Below are positions 1 to 12,300 of a DNA stretch of 16,932 nt, piece after piece (the stretch's first letter is position 1; each line of letters opens with the position of its first letter). The DNA lies in the NCBI GenBank assembly GCA_023807065.1, contig JAJJLU010004192.1, positions 1 to 16,932 on the forward strand, in the 5' to 3' direction. The position numbers and the translations under genes are program-made. The notes below the pieces were generated by a model. The model had not been told where the DNA came from and ran no database searches. It saw only the letters and a program-made list of their open reading frames with translations. The DNA comes from Isotricha intestinalis. Lineage: Eukaryota > Ciliophora > Litostomatea > Vestibuliferida > Isotrichidae.

Positions 1-210
1 ATGATTATTTGTCAATAAAACTTTTTTTAATTTATTATTTAATTTAATTTCACAAAAAAATCCAGTTCCTTTTGAAGATCCATTTGAATTTAATATTTTA
101 CAAGTTGCAGTTAATTTCTTTTCACATCTTTTTACTAAGTTATATGACATTATATTTAATGTATTTTTTTCAGCTTCATTCATATAATTATTGTCATTAT
201 ATCTTCTCAT
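1..210 (-). CDS. N-terminus of a trypsin-like serine/cysteine peptidase, cut by the window edge
   Basis: An open frame starts at an ATG (208-210) and stays open for 70 codons to the edge, so only the N-terminus is present. Its second half reads ILNSNGSSKGTGFFCEI and then VLLTNNH. This is the strand-turn-strand and catalytic-histidine region of the trypsin-like (chymotrypsin-fold) peptidases found as multigene families in protists and fungi; the H of TNNH would be the first residue of the catalytic triad. The Asp and Ser/Cys residues would lie beyond the edge. There is no signal peptide; the first 40 residues are charged, so a cytosolic protein is likely. The frame is uninterrupted, unlike most genes in this window. 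The family call rests on a short motif, so it is good but not certain. Confidence 0.7.
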   Translation of the reverse strand, partial: MRRYNDNNYMNEAEKNTLNIMSYNLVKRCEKKLTATCKILNSNGSSKGTGFFCEIKLNNKLKKVLLTNNH

Positions 211-471
211 TTTTGTTTTTTTATAAAAATAAAAATTAAATTAATAATAATATATTTATGAATCATGAATAAATTTTAAATCATAAAGATTATTTTTATG
301 AAGCATTAAAAGAATTTAAAAATCTTTAAGAATAAAAAGAATATATTTGAAGAAATACATTGAAAAATATAAGAATTTTAACTATAATGAATAATAAAAA
401 AATGAATTTCTAAAGATTAAATAATAAAATAATAATAAATAAAAAGTTTATATACATATAATATTAATTAT

Positions 472-690
472 TTAGTTATACTGAAAGGATGTATTTTAGA
501 AAGATTTATTATAGGTTTAACTGAAACAAATAAATTATTAAAAGATATGTATATTCCAGAAGAAAATATTAGAATGAAATATATAAATGAAAAGATTTAG
601 AAGCAAAAGAAAATATTAAAGATAATTATCCTATTTTAATAAAACAAAATAAAGAAGGTGCTTATTATGATTTCAAAATGTTAAGGAGAA
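472..690 (+). pseudogene. Unidentified broken coding fragment
   Basis: A frame reads LERFIIGLTETNKLLKDMYI and continues to a TAG at 598-600. Shifting one base near 590-595 continues it as EKDLEAKENIKDNYPILIKQ to about position 690. The codon choice (GAA, AAA, TTA, ATT) and residue mix look like a real protein rather than intergenic noise. No family is recognised. It has no clear start, is interrupted by a frameshift and a stop, and is best read as a gene remnant. It lies head-to-tail against the ESF1 remnant on the other strand. Confidence 0.3.
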
Positions 691-724
691 GAGTCACACC
701 CTCCATCAGAGTTAAATATGGGAT

Positions 725-1592
725 CAATAGATTTGCATATCTTCCATTATGAGCGAGATCCTCAAATTTAGATTTATTGCTAGAACTGATTTTAAAAATT
801 TAATATATCTTTGGCTTTTTCAAAAACTCAAGTGATATCGCCAATAAAACTAGCTCAATCAGCCTATAAAAATTTTCTCTATAAATTTTCTTGAATCACT
901 TTAGTTCAAATTCTTCACTTTCAGAATTAGAATTTTCTTCATTTTCATTTTTTTTATTATTCTTTTCATCATTTATATATATTATTCTATCTAAAGCATT
1001 TCTATTTTCTTTTTATCTTTCTTTTATTCCATATTCACTATAGGATAAATTTCTACTTTTAAAACTTTTTGTTTCCCTTTATAAAAAGAATTAAATAATA
1101 TAAATAAATCTAAAGCATGAATATTATCCCAATCTAAATGTTGAACTGCAAATCTATTAGTTGCTTTTCCTGTTAGAATATTTTCTTTTTTTTTTCAGCA
1201 TTTAATTCTTCAGTATTTGCTTTTTGCATTCCTAATAAACATTCTTGAAATTCTTCTGAATCATCTGATCCTTTTTCTTATATGTTTTCTTCATTAATAT
1301 CATTTTTTATTTTTTTTATCTGTTTTTATTTCTTCATTTTTAATTTTTCTTTATTTCTTTTTCTTTGAATCTTTTTTGAATATAATAATCTTCCATTTTA
1401 TTATTTCCTCTTTTGGAATCTATTTTTCTTCCATATTCATCAATAACAATAGATGAAATAAAATCTTTGTTTGTGAATATTGCTTCAAATTTATTCTCTT
1501 TTAATTATACTTTTTGAATTAATTTTGGAATAGGCTTAAATTGGGTTGTTTTTTTCAAATCTTTTTAATGATTTATTGTTATTTTCTTTCAT
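725..1592 (-). pseudogene. Decayed ESF1-like nucleolar protein
   Basis: ESF1 is a nucleolar factor for small-subunit pre-rRNA processing. Starting from the ATG at 1590-1592, several pieces follow the family order. A basic N-terminus leads to FEAIFTNKDF and IDEYGRKID, matching the ESF1 'ERFK...F..vDkyGRK' block. An acidic stretch with DDSEEFQE follows. Then comes the diagnostic TNRFAVQHLDWDNIHALDLF ... KVEIYP block (about 1160-1040), equivalent to 'TRRLAVVNLDWDhvrA.DLy'. FEKAKDI and SSSNK with LR (about 830-760) match the later 'A..IYe.cDG.Ef..SsN..DLRF' region. The pieces lie in all three frames, separated by multiple frameshifts, several TAA codons and a TGA, so this cannot encode a protein. 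ESF1 is normally essential and single-copy; a working copy presumably exists elsewhere. Confidence 0.65.
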
Positions 1593-1839
1593 CTTTCTAA
1601 TATTAAATAAAATAAATATATTTTTTATTTTTATTTTATTAATCTTTTTTATTTATTATTTTTATGAAAAAAATTATAGATTTTATACTATATTTACAAT
1701 AAATTTTTAGATTTACAGAAATTTCAAATTTGCTCCTTTTTTGTTTTTTTTTTTCTTTTTTTGGTTACTTTTAAATTATTTTTATTAAAAATATATAAAT
1801 AATATAGATATGATTTTTATCATAAAATATAAAATATTA
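1593..1839. other. AT-rich spacer between two divergent pseudogenes
   Basis: About 250 bases of almost pure A/T, including a T-rich tract near 1738-1766. No coding frame or structured element was seen. It would have been the shared upstream region of the ESF1-like and RBR-like genes. Confidence 0.5.
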
Positions 1840-2922
1840 ATGTTAGATAAAGATAAATTAGAAAATCTTATAATTAAGAAATTAAATAATGAACAAAATT
1901 TTTTTTAGAAATGTCGGTAAATAATACATTTTCCTTTGAAAAACTAGATAATTTAATAAAAGAAATGAGATTAAAGAAATAGAATCTTTAGAAGAAATGG
2001 ATTTTCCTAAAAAAATGATAAAAAAAAGTTTTCATCAAAAGTGCATGGAATTTAACAATATGAAATTCATAATTATTACAATAAAAAATCAGATAAATGT
2101 TTAATATGTAATAAATAAAAAGAATATCATTATAAAATAAAAGAAAATAAAAATAATAAATATAAAAAAGAAAGATGAATTTATAGATAGTTTCATTTCT
2201 TCAGATAATGAAATAATAAATTCAAGTGAAAATAATATGCTATGAATTATATGAATTATGAGAAGAACAATTAACTAATGAAGATATAGAAAAAAATACT
2301 CTTTTATGTGAACACAATTTTGTATATCATGTTAGATAGAATATTTAAAAGAAAAATTTTCTTCTTCCCAAATTCAAAATATAAAATATATTGACAATAA
2401 ATATAAAACAATTCTCTCAGATAGTTTCATAAGATCAATAATAGAGAATGATAATATATTATTAATAAATATGAGCAAATATTAAATTTTGTAAGAGAAA
2501 ATAAAAATGAAAAAAATATAATTTATATAAAAAATAATAATAAATTTTGTTTTGAATATTTAAAACCATTAAATCATGCTCTGATGAAATTGATAAAGAT
2601 TTTATTTTATGAAAAAAAAATAAATTAATAAAACAATGTCCAAAATGTAAAATATGGATGAAAAAAAAGTAGGATGTAATAATATAATGTATCCTCAATG
2701 TCATTATCAATGCTTTGTAAAGGAATTTATACTAATAATCATTATGAAATTGGAGGTAATTGTGTTGGACTACAATTTTAAAATAATCAGAGCTTTCAAA
2801 ATTTTTTTTTTTTAAGTTATATAAATGTGCATTTTTTTAATTACTGTTTAATATCTCTAATGAATACAATATATTATATATTATTCTCTCATAAGTTATA
2901 TTATTTTTTATTTCAACTATAA
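1840..2922 (+). pseudogene. Decayed RBR-type E3 ubiquitin ligase
   Basis: RBR ligases pass ubiquitin from an E2 to a RING2 cysteine and then to substrate. The candidate start is the ATG at 1840. RING1 remains appear at about 2280-2360 (LLCEHNF, then C, a TAG in place of an expected Trp, then IEYLKEKFSSSQ). A Tyr/Asn-rich linker with a degenerate IBR follows. RING2 is clear at about 2636-2782: KQCPKCKIWM, GCNNIM, CHYQ, LCKGIYTNNHYEIGGNCVGLQF-like residues in two frames. The usual GCNHMxC box has become GCNNIMY, so the position of the catalytic cysteine is a Tyr codon. Past a TAA at the end of GLQF, the same frame stays open for about 45 hydrophobic codons to the TAA at 2920-2922. At least five frameshifts plus TAG and TAA stops make it non-functional. 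Confidence 0.7.
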
Positions 2923-3181
2923 ACATTTAATAAAATTTATGTTAAATGTTTAATCAATTTGAAAATTTCATTTATCAATAATAAATAAAATAATAATGTA
3001 TCTCACTAATATATTAAAAATTAAATCATTTTGTTTAATGTAATTTCCAAAAAAAATAATATTTTTATTTTTATTAATTGTATAAATATTTGTTTTTTTA
3101 AAAACTAATTATATTGTTAAAGCCAACTTAACAAAAATAAAAAAAGTTCTAAATTACTTATTCTTCGATCAATACCAAGAT
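2923..3181. other. AT-rich upstream region of the FHA gene
   Basis: About 260 bases without a coding frame. The last 60 bases before the ATG are less T-rich (AGCCAACTTAAC, TTCTTCGATC), which suggests a 5' leader. No TATA box or other element can be assigned with confidence. Confidence 0.4.
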
Positions 3182-5939
3182 ATGGCAACATTTCCTCTTT
3201 TTGAGAAATGCTTATCCTTTTTGACAAAAGGCAAAGGAATAAATTTGCAAGAAGCCTTTCAAGATGTAATAGGAGAAAAACACAAATATTTAACATTTAG
3301 AAGAATGATAAGAGCATTCTTTCGTGAACAAGAAGGAGGAAGAAAAGTAAAAGATTCAACAAAAACATTATTTGATATTTTATTTAATGGTGCATTTAAA
3401 GGAGATGATGATTTTATTGGAGAAAAAAAAGAAGGAGCAACAAAATTTCATTCTCAAAGGTCAGAAGGTCATGAAGCAATTTCAACACTTTCTGTAATAA
3501 CAGATGAACCAAAAGAAAAAATAAAAGGAATGCAAATTGTATATGATGAATTTTTCATTAATGATTTATATCCAAAAAGTGAAAAAGATAATTATGTAGG
3601 ATTAGAACTTAATTTAAAATCAGATAAAGATTTACCAGATGAATTAAAAGATAAATTTCCAGATAAAAATATGAGAGATGGTATAATTAGTATTGTTGTT
3701 ACATTTACTGCTCATTTAACTTCAATTGGTTTTAAATGTAGAAGTGGAAAAACTGTATTTGTAGGAAAACCTGAAGGAGAATCATTTTTATTTAGTGAAG
3801 TTGGGAAAGAATTAAAATATGTTAGATTAGAAATTTTAAATGGAGAAATTAATTATTTTAAACCACATTTTGATGAAATTGAAAGAAGTAATCCTCATAT
3901 TGATAAACAACCTGATGAAATAACTGATGATTTTTTAAAGGAAGATAAACCAATTTTTGAAGAAGAAAAATTAAAAGATATGAGTGATGAAGAAATACAA
4001 AAAAATATATTACAACCTTTAATTACTGATGATGCATTTTTTAATAAAGAAGATGATGATATTATTAAAGATAATGACATAAATGATATGGTTCCATTTA
4101 CTAAAAGATATTGGGATAAAGAACCTGAAAAAGATAAAGTTAATATTACTATTGATGAAAATACAATTTTAAAAGAAACTGATGATTGTTAAAAAAATCA
4201 AAAACAAAGACAAAATTTAACAGAACATTTTGGTGGAATTAGAGAAAATGAAAAACCAGAACCTTATGTAAGTGATCAAGATGTTTTTGATGGTAATGTT
4301 ACTAAAAATAATACACCTTCTTCTATTATTCTTGATACTTTAAATTATGATACTTTACTTACTAATTTAGGTGATAAAATTGCAGATGATTTTAAAAATG
4401 GTTGAAATTGAAAAACAAAATCCACCACAACAACAACAAACTAAATTAAAAGCAGGTGGTTTTGGTTTTGGTTTATTTGATTTTAATGATATGGAAAATC
4501 ATTTTAATGATGTTAGAAAAAATTTATTTAGTTTCTTTGGTGATGATGATTATGATTGGGCTTATCAACAAGAAATGAAAAGAAGACAATTATTAGAAGA
4601 AGAAAGACAAAAAAAATTAAATGAAGAAACGTTAAGACAAAAAACGCAAAATGCATAAAATAATTGGAAAAAATTATCATCAAAACTTTCTAAAAATCAA
4701 GGATTATATTTAATACAAACAATTGGAGGTGTAATTAAAGGATTAAAAATTTTAGAAGCTGAAAATTCTGGTAAACCAACAAATTATACTATGCAAGAAA
4801 AAGTTACTTTATTTGAATTATTAAAAAATAATAGTCCTATTATTGCAATGTTAGATAAACCTCATCAAGAAGCTATTAGAAGAAAACAAGAAGAACAAAA
4901 TAATGCTAATGCTAAAAAAGAAGATGAAAAAAAAAGAAGAGAAGAACTTAATAAAAAATCGGAAGAGAAAAAAAAAGCAGAAGAAGAAAAAAAAAGAATT
5001 GAAAATGAGAAAAAAATAGAAGATGAAAAAAAGAAAATTGCAGAAGAACAAAAAAAAAGAGAAGAAGAAGAAAAGAAAAGACAATAAGCAATTCAAGCTG
5101 AGAAAGATCTTATGCCAAAAATTATTCTTTATCAGATAATCATTTAAATAGTGATTTCAATGAGAAAAAAAAAATCAATCAAATTTAACTCCAAGAGAAA
5201 TTCTTTTAAATGAAGAAATAATAGAAAATGATACTTTAACATTAGAATTAATTTCAGGAAATATTTTTTTAGATAAACTAATAATAATTAATTGTTTAGG
5301 ATTACAAAATATTCCTTTAATAAGAAAACAAGAAGATAGAATTGTTAATTTTGGTCTTTTAATATATGATAAAGAAAAAAATTGTATTAATGATTATATT
5401 ATTAATTTACCAAATCATATAAAAAATATTGTACAAACTTTATTTAGTATATCTTTTGATATAGAATTAAAAAAATATTTTTTATCTCCTAATTTAATTG
5501 ATAATTATATTGAAACAAATATTTTTGTCAAAGTAATTAAAAATTTTAAAATTGATAAAAAGTTATTTGTTTCTTTAGGAGAAGTTCATTTTATAATTGA
5601 ACCAATTAATAATAATAAAACAATTATAATTGAAGCAACTTTAGAATTAAATTTAAATAAAAAATATATTATTAATAGTGAAAATATAAAAAAGTAACAA
5701 TGGGAAGAGAAAAAAATTGTAATATTATACTTAATCATTTATCTTATTTAAGAATTCAATGTTCTATTAATTATAATGAAAAAGATAATTATTGGTTTAT
5801 TAATGATGGAGATGATGAAAAAGAAAATACAAATGGAACTTGGGTTTTTATTAATTGGGATTATGATATTGAAAAAGATTTTATATTTAGAATTGGACAA
5901 AATATAATTCAAGATAATTTAAATAAATATAAAGGATAA
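3182..5939 (+). pseudogene. Long FHA-domain protein, disrupted
   Basis: FHA domains bind phosphothreonine in signalling proteins. The start is the ATG at 3182 (MATFPLFEKC), followed by 336 clean codons: an EF-hand-like or helical N-terminus (residues 1-50) and a globular region with no recognised family. The frame continues through TAA at 4190-4192, shifts near 4391-4403, then passes a QQQQ/GFGFGLFDF low-complexity stretch, TAA at 4656-4658 and a Lys/Glu-rich coiled coil (about 4840-5100) containing TAA at 5085-5087. After shifts near 5112-5120 and in the A10 run at 5164-5174 it reads a first FHA-like module (CLGLQN ... IVNFGLL ... NDYIINLPN ... SLGEVHFII). A shift at the A6 run 5688-5693 leads into a canonical FHA end: VTMGREKNC, HLSYLRIQCSINY, NTNGTWVFI, stop 5937-5939. 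Motifs are well kept, so decay is recent or part of the indels are assembly errors. Confidence 0.7.
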
Positions 5940-6370
5940 ATTATTATAATATATATTTTTGATATAAAAAAATAAAACATTATTAAATAAAACAGTTAAT
6001 ATCTTTAATTCATTCATTAAATAATTTGAAGTAAAAATTTCAAATAAATTTATATTTAAAGAAACTTTAATTTCAGTATAAAGTTAATTAATAACAAAAA
6101 AAAATATTTTTTAATATTTAAAAACATACAAATTAAGTATATTTTAAAAATAAATAATTTAATTACTTTTATGATAATAAATATTTATTGATTTTATAAT
6201 AGTCAATTTTATTAAATTTAATATGGGGATTGTGCCCAATCCCCAATATATCAATTTATCTTCTAACAATAATCAAAAAAATAAATATTTAATTCATAAA
6301 AAAATAAAAAATAAAATATAAAAGAATTTTTTTAAATTAATTAAAATAATATACTATTATATTAGATTTT
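5940..6370. other. Spacer between two convergent genes
   Basis: About 430 bases, nearly all A/T, between the 3' ends of the FHA gene and the minus-strand helicase gene. The only marked element is the GC-rich palindrome at 6225-6244. No coding frame was seen. Confidence 0.6.
6225..6244. repeat. GC-rich palindrome, downstream copy
   Basis: GGGGATTG (6225-6232), loop TGCC, CAATCCCC (6237-6244): perfect 8-base arms in a stretch that is otherwise nearly all A/T. ATAT flanks both sides, so the symmetry extends outward with one extra base. It lies 127 bases beyond the helicase stop codon and shares the strings GGGATTGTG and CAATCCCCAA with the larger palindrome at 13099-13129. Confidence 0.8.
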
Positions 6371-9300
6371 TTATGAATACTTTTCATAAATTAATTCACA
6401 AGTCTTTAAGTAATTTTGAACATTATTTTTTGTTAAAGTTTCAAATAAAAAAGAATAAATTTTTTTATAATCTTCAGGATATGAATCAAATTTTTAATTA
6501 TCAAAATAAAAATAGAAAAATCAGGATTTAATTTATTATTTCTTATATTCATATTAATTGGTTTATTAAATTCAATATCTTCTTGGTATAATTTTACTTC
6601 TTTTAAAGGGATTGTATAATGTATTTGTTTTAATTTATTATCAAAAGAATAAACATGAAAAGGATTCCCTTTATTAAAATCATTTTCATCATAAAAAAAA
6701 GATATATGTATTTATAATAATAATTGTTTTTATATTTATTTATTATATCTTTTATTTCTGTTCCAATATTATCATTACTAGTTGGTAAAGTTGAAATAGA
6801 TGTTAATATTATATCTAATTGAAGTTGAATGTAATTTGTTATATAACTTCTATAATAAGTTTCAAATTCCCCTTGATAATTTTCTAAAAGTAATTGATTT
6901 TCTTTTTTATCAAAATCATAAAAATTATCAAAGAAAATATTTAATAATTTGTAATATGAATATATATCTTCTCTTTTAAACATTTCTTCTGCATAAGATT
7001 TTTTTATTTCTAAATTATTATAACAATAAAGAATTGACTTTGTAGATTCAATATATTCTTTTTTTGAACTATAAAAAATTAAGGAAATAATTTTCTTAGT
7101 CAGATAATCATAAATAAATTATGTGAATAATATTTTATCTTTTCTTCTTCTTCAACTTTTGTTATTGTATCAATATCAATTTTATCATATGTTGTTTTTA
7201 ATAAATCTAAAACATTTTTAAGTGAAAAATTTGTTTTATCTATTGGAAAAAAATTATAATCAATTAAACCAAAACTAAATTTTTTATAATCAATTGTAAC
7301 ATATCTTGAAAATAAAAATGTAAATAAAAGATAATTTACAAATATTCTTTTATAAGAATTTCTTAATTTAAAATATGTTTTGATATGATTGCCTTTTTCA
7401 TTTTCATCCATTAAAAAATAAATTTCATTAAATAAACTTTGACATATTTCAAAAATAATATTCATTTTATTATTAATTATTAATTTATTATTTGTTTCAT
7501 TTTTTAAAGGAAGTTCAGATAAAAAAATTGAATATTCAATGAAATTAATTTTTTGATTCTGTGATATATAAATAGGAAAATAATAATTATAATCTTTATT
7601 ATATAATAACTCTTTAAAAAGTTCTAAAAAATAATTTTTTTGAATTTTTATATTTTCTTCATCTCTAAAAATTTCAAAATTATATAAATATTCATGTCTA
7701 TTATTAATAAATTGAAATAAAATAAAATTTAAATTAATTTGAATTGATTCATCATTAATATTTATAAGAGAAAAATCATTATTATTATCATAAACTATTA
7801 TTGGATTAGTTTATAATTTAAAAGGATTCCCAAAATTATTTGAAAATTTATTAAGTAATTTACTAATAGTATTTGAAACAAATGTCATAAAAAAATAAAA
7901 GCAGTATTAAAAGATATAATTTGATTTTTATTATTTGAATCAAATAGATATGTATTAAAAGAATTAATGTCTATTTTTTTCAATTGATATTCTTTTTTAA
8001 TCCAATAAATAATAGAATTTTTATGTAAAATACATACTGGAAATAATTGATAAATGAGAAAATCATTTAAATTAGGAGGAAGAAAAATTCCTAAAGAACT
8101 AAAAATAGAAAAAATTATTATTAAAACTTTATAATTTTTCACTTTTTGTTGAACTTTTAATAATTCTAAAATTTTAATTAAATTCCAGAAAAAATTACAA
8201 AAATTATTTAAATATAAGTCTTTATTATCACCAGGAATAATTTTAGTATTTATACAAGTCATTCCATTTAAAACAAAAAATAAAGAAATTGTATTTCCAA
8301 TTTCAACATATTTTAAAAGTTCTTTTTCTGTGAAATTATCTTCATTTATTCTAGTAAGGAAATTATAAAATTCTTCAAAATATAAAATTATATTAAATCT
8401 AATATTCATATTTGGCAAATCTGTATATTTTTCTAATTGTTGATATTTTTTTTCTATTTGGTATAACATTGAATAAATTTTAGGATAATTTTTTAAATTT
8501 ATTAAAATATCTCTTATAGTTTTACCAATTTTTTCAATATTATCACTAGATTTATTTTATTCTAGTTTTAATTTGTAGTTAAAATATCTACAAATTAATA
8601 TGGATAAATATGAATTTAAGCAATAAACAGTATCTTGATGATAAAGTATATTATTATTTATATCAAAAGAAATTTTATTATTTAAAAGTGCTTTAAAAAA
8701 ATATTTCATTTTTCTAAGTACAGCAGAATATAATAAAAATTTTCTTTCATTTAATATTGGAAAAACAGTTGTAAAATGGCCATTTAAAATTAATACAGTT
8801 TTAAGACATTTTGATAATTCATTTAAAGGTAATGGAATTAATTTCGAATATTTGACTAAAATATTTAATGTTAAATCTAATAAATTTTCATATTTAATTT
8901 TTATATTTCTACTTTCTAATTTATGAAGATATAAAGATGGTAATGATTGAATTAATAAATATACTATATTGATTTTAAATATGAAAATATCTATTATTTT
9001 TTTTGATGAATCATTAAAATTAAACTCTCTTTCTGCTTTTTGTATTAATATTGAATCATCATAAGATACTCTTGTTGATAATAATTTATCTAATTTTTCT
9101 AAATTATCATCTTTTTTTTTATTTTGATTAAATTGATAAAATATATTTTTAATATATTTTATTTGTCCTGTATAATTTTCAATAAATTTGAGTATATTTT
9201 CATTATTATTTGCTTTTTCTTGTGTAATTTTAAGATAATTTATTAAAAATTCTAAAATGTCAATATATTTATTACATAATATTTGGCATTCTTCAATATT

Positions 9301-12300
9301 TTTATTAATTTTTTTTTCATTTGTAATATTTACATATTTACCACCAAACAATTCATTTTTTTTTTCAATATTAATTGAAATATTTTTTTTAACTTCTATT
9401 TTTTCTCGAGGGAAAAAATGTTTTTCCATAAAAGTATTAATTCCAACATTATTGTTTTCAATAAAAGTATTTAATTTTGGAAAATCTTTATAAATATTTA
9501 TTGAATTATTATCAATTTGTTCAGGAAGTAAAATTGAAAATTCAGTATTTATATTCTCTAAAAACTTATTTTTTGGAATATTATTATTTTTTAATTGATT
9601 AATAAATTTTCTTTTTGAAACATAAAATCATTTTCTTTTATTTTATTATCAGTTTTGAAATCATATAATTCTAAAAATTGATTACAATATTTTTTATATA
9701 TTGAATTAAAATGTTCTAAATCAATATAATTACTAATAGTTTTAATATAAGAAAATAATTTTTTATATTTTTCACCTTCTATTAAACATTCAATTGCATT
9801 TGAATATTTTTGGGCTTCATCAAAAAATTTAAAAGCCTGTTCAAATTGTTCTTCTTTTTGTTTAATTAAACCACATTTAAATTTATTTTTCTTTTCAAAA
9901 AAATAATCAAATGCTTTTTTATTTTCATTTAAATTTAAATAAATTTCTCCTTTTAATTCTTTTTCATCAAAATTAACCTGTTTAATTAATTGTAAAGTTT
10001 CTTCATTTAATTTTTTGAATTTAAATTTATCATACTTTAAAGAACTTTTCATTTTTTCAATTTTTTGATATTTCAAAAAAATTTCTGATTTAATTCTCAT
10101 TTCATCATTATTTAAAATTGTATAATAATATTCAGATTTTTTATAATTTCCATTTAAATAATTTTGCAATATCTTCTAATTTATTTTTATCCATTAAATG
10201 TTCATTTAAATATTGAATTGCATTATTAATACTTTCTTCAGTATCTTCTCTTATTAAATCAAATTCTTTAATTAAATCAAGAAATAAATTTAATATTTTA
10301 GGATTTTTCTTCATAAAAAAATAAAAAAGTTTTTGCTCTTGTAATTGAAACATATAATTCTTTTAATTCAGAACATAAATTAAATAAATAATGTATTTCC
10401 TATTATCTTTATATAATAAATATTTAGGAATAATTTGATATTCAAATTCATTTAAAATCATTTTTATTTTATTATTTGGAATATTATTTTTGATTAATTC
10501 TCTTTCAATTTCATATAAATTAACATTTTTTTTTTATTAAATATTTAATATTTCTTAAAACTTTATCCCATAATTTTTGAATAAAATCATAAGAATCTTT
10601 AAAAAAATTATATATAACAACAACTTCAAATTCAAGTCCTTTTGCTTCTAAAATAGTAGAAGTATATATGTTATTATATTTATTTTTTAATTCTTTACAA
10701 ACTTTATTATTTCTGCAAAGAAAACAATGATTAAAAGCAAAATTAAATTTTTGTTTATTTTCCTTTGAATCTCTTCCAGAAAGTTTATTAATGAAAGTTT
10801 GAATATCATATATTATACTTGGTTTAAATCCAGATAATTGAGTAGAAAAGTCTAATTTTACTTTATCTAAAGTATTAGGAAAAAATAAAAATATCATTTG
10901 AAAAATAATATGTGCCAATTTTAATATTGGAATTTGACATCTAAAATTCATATTAATTGAGTTTAATGAAGGATGTTTTATATTTTTATCTATTTTATTA
11001 AAGATAAAATAAATATGATTTAAATCACAAAATCTAAAAACATTTGTTTTACTTATTGTTTGACAAGTATCTCCTGCTAAAATTTTAATATCTTTTGATA
11101 TTAAATTCATTAAATATAATTGATTAATTGAAAAATCTTGTATTTCATCTATTAATAATATATCTATTAATTTAATATTGTTTGGCACTAATTCTATATT
11201 AACTTGTCTTATTAAATAATTTACACAATCTTGAATATCAAAATAATTATTTTTTTCTTTCCATTGTTCATATAAAATAAAATATTTATAAATTTCATTT
11301 CTTTGTTCTTCATTGAATAAAGGCTAATTTTCTTCCTATTTTTTGTTATTCTTCTAAAGTTATTCCATTTGAATATGATAAATAACTTTTTATAGAACCT
11401 TTTATAATAGAAATAATTTGAGAATAAATTTCATAAGAATTAATAGAAATTTTTTTATTATTTAAAATATTATTATTATTCTTAATTAATTGGTTAAATT
11501 CTTCGTAAAAACTATCTTCATTTATTTCAATACATTCCTTTACATATCCATTTGTACTTCTATAAAAAAAATTTTTAATTCCAATTTGTTGAGAATTAGT
11601 TGAATGATTACAATCATATTTACAAAAAGGATAAAATTTAATATCACAATCAATTTCTCTTTTTTTTAATTCATTATTAATTGGTCTATCAAAAAATTGG
11701 AAATTTAAAGAACCATCAAGCATAAAAATTAATTTTCTAAAATTTAAAAAAGAAGGAAATTTTTTTAAATCAATAAACCTATTTAATTTTATAACATAAT
11801 CTAAAGAATTTGGTTTATATTGAAATAAATTTAAATTTCTTATTGCACGAGAAAAAAGTTCTTCTGCTTTTAAACCTAGAGATTGACTTAATGAAGTAGC
11901 TATTATTTTGAATTCTTTTTTTAAATCAACATAATTTTTTATATTATTATTGTTATTCTTATAATTTTTTGAAAAAGATTCCCAATTTAATATATTATTT
12001 TCTAGTTTTTCTTTTTCAAATAAACAATTTAAATATATTAAAATTGATTTAATTAATATTATAACAGTTTTTCCTGTTCCTGGTCTCCCCGCAAGAATTA
12101 AGTTTTTATTAGTATTTATATAATCTTTTACTTTTTTTGAAGGAATAAAGTCTAAAAAATTATTGATAAATATTTCTTCATATCTTAAATCCTCTAAATT
12201 ATTTATTTTATATAATATATTTTCATAATTGATATCTAAATTCCAAATACTAAAATTGATTTTTTGTTCTACTATTTCATCTAATAATTCTATTTTTTTT

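Noticed and set aside
680..760. tRNA or 5S rRNA gene in the GC-richer patch
   Set aside because: No cloverleaf arms, T-loop TTC-A consensus or 5S core pattern could be found on either strand.
2462..2710. Minus-strand 82-codon open frame
   Set aside because: It is antisense to the RBR remnant, rich in Phe/Tyr/Ile, and is the shadow of Lys/Asn/Asp codons on the other strand.
4851..5096. Minus-strand 81-codon Phe-rich open frame
   Set aside because: It is the antisense of the Lys/Glu coiled coil of the FHA gene.
3182..5939. Euplotes-style programmed frameshifting at stop codons
   Set aside because: The shifts do not sit consistently at AAA-TAA sites. TAA codons at 4190, 4656 and 5085 continue in the same frame, and the shift near 4400 meets TGA. 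Homopolymer indels explain them better.
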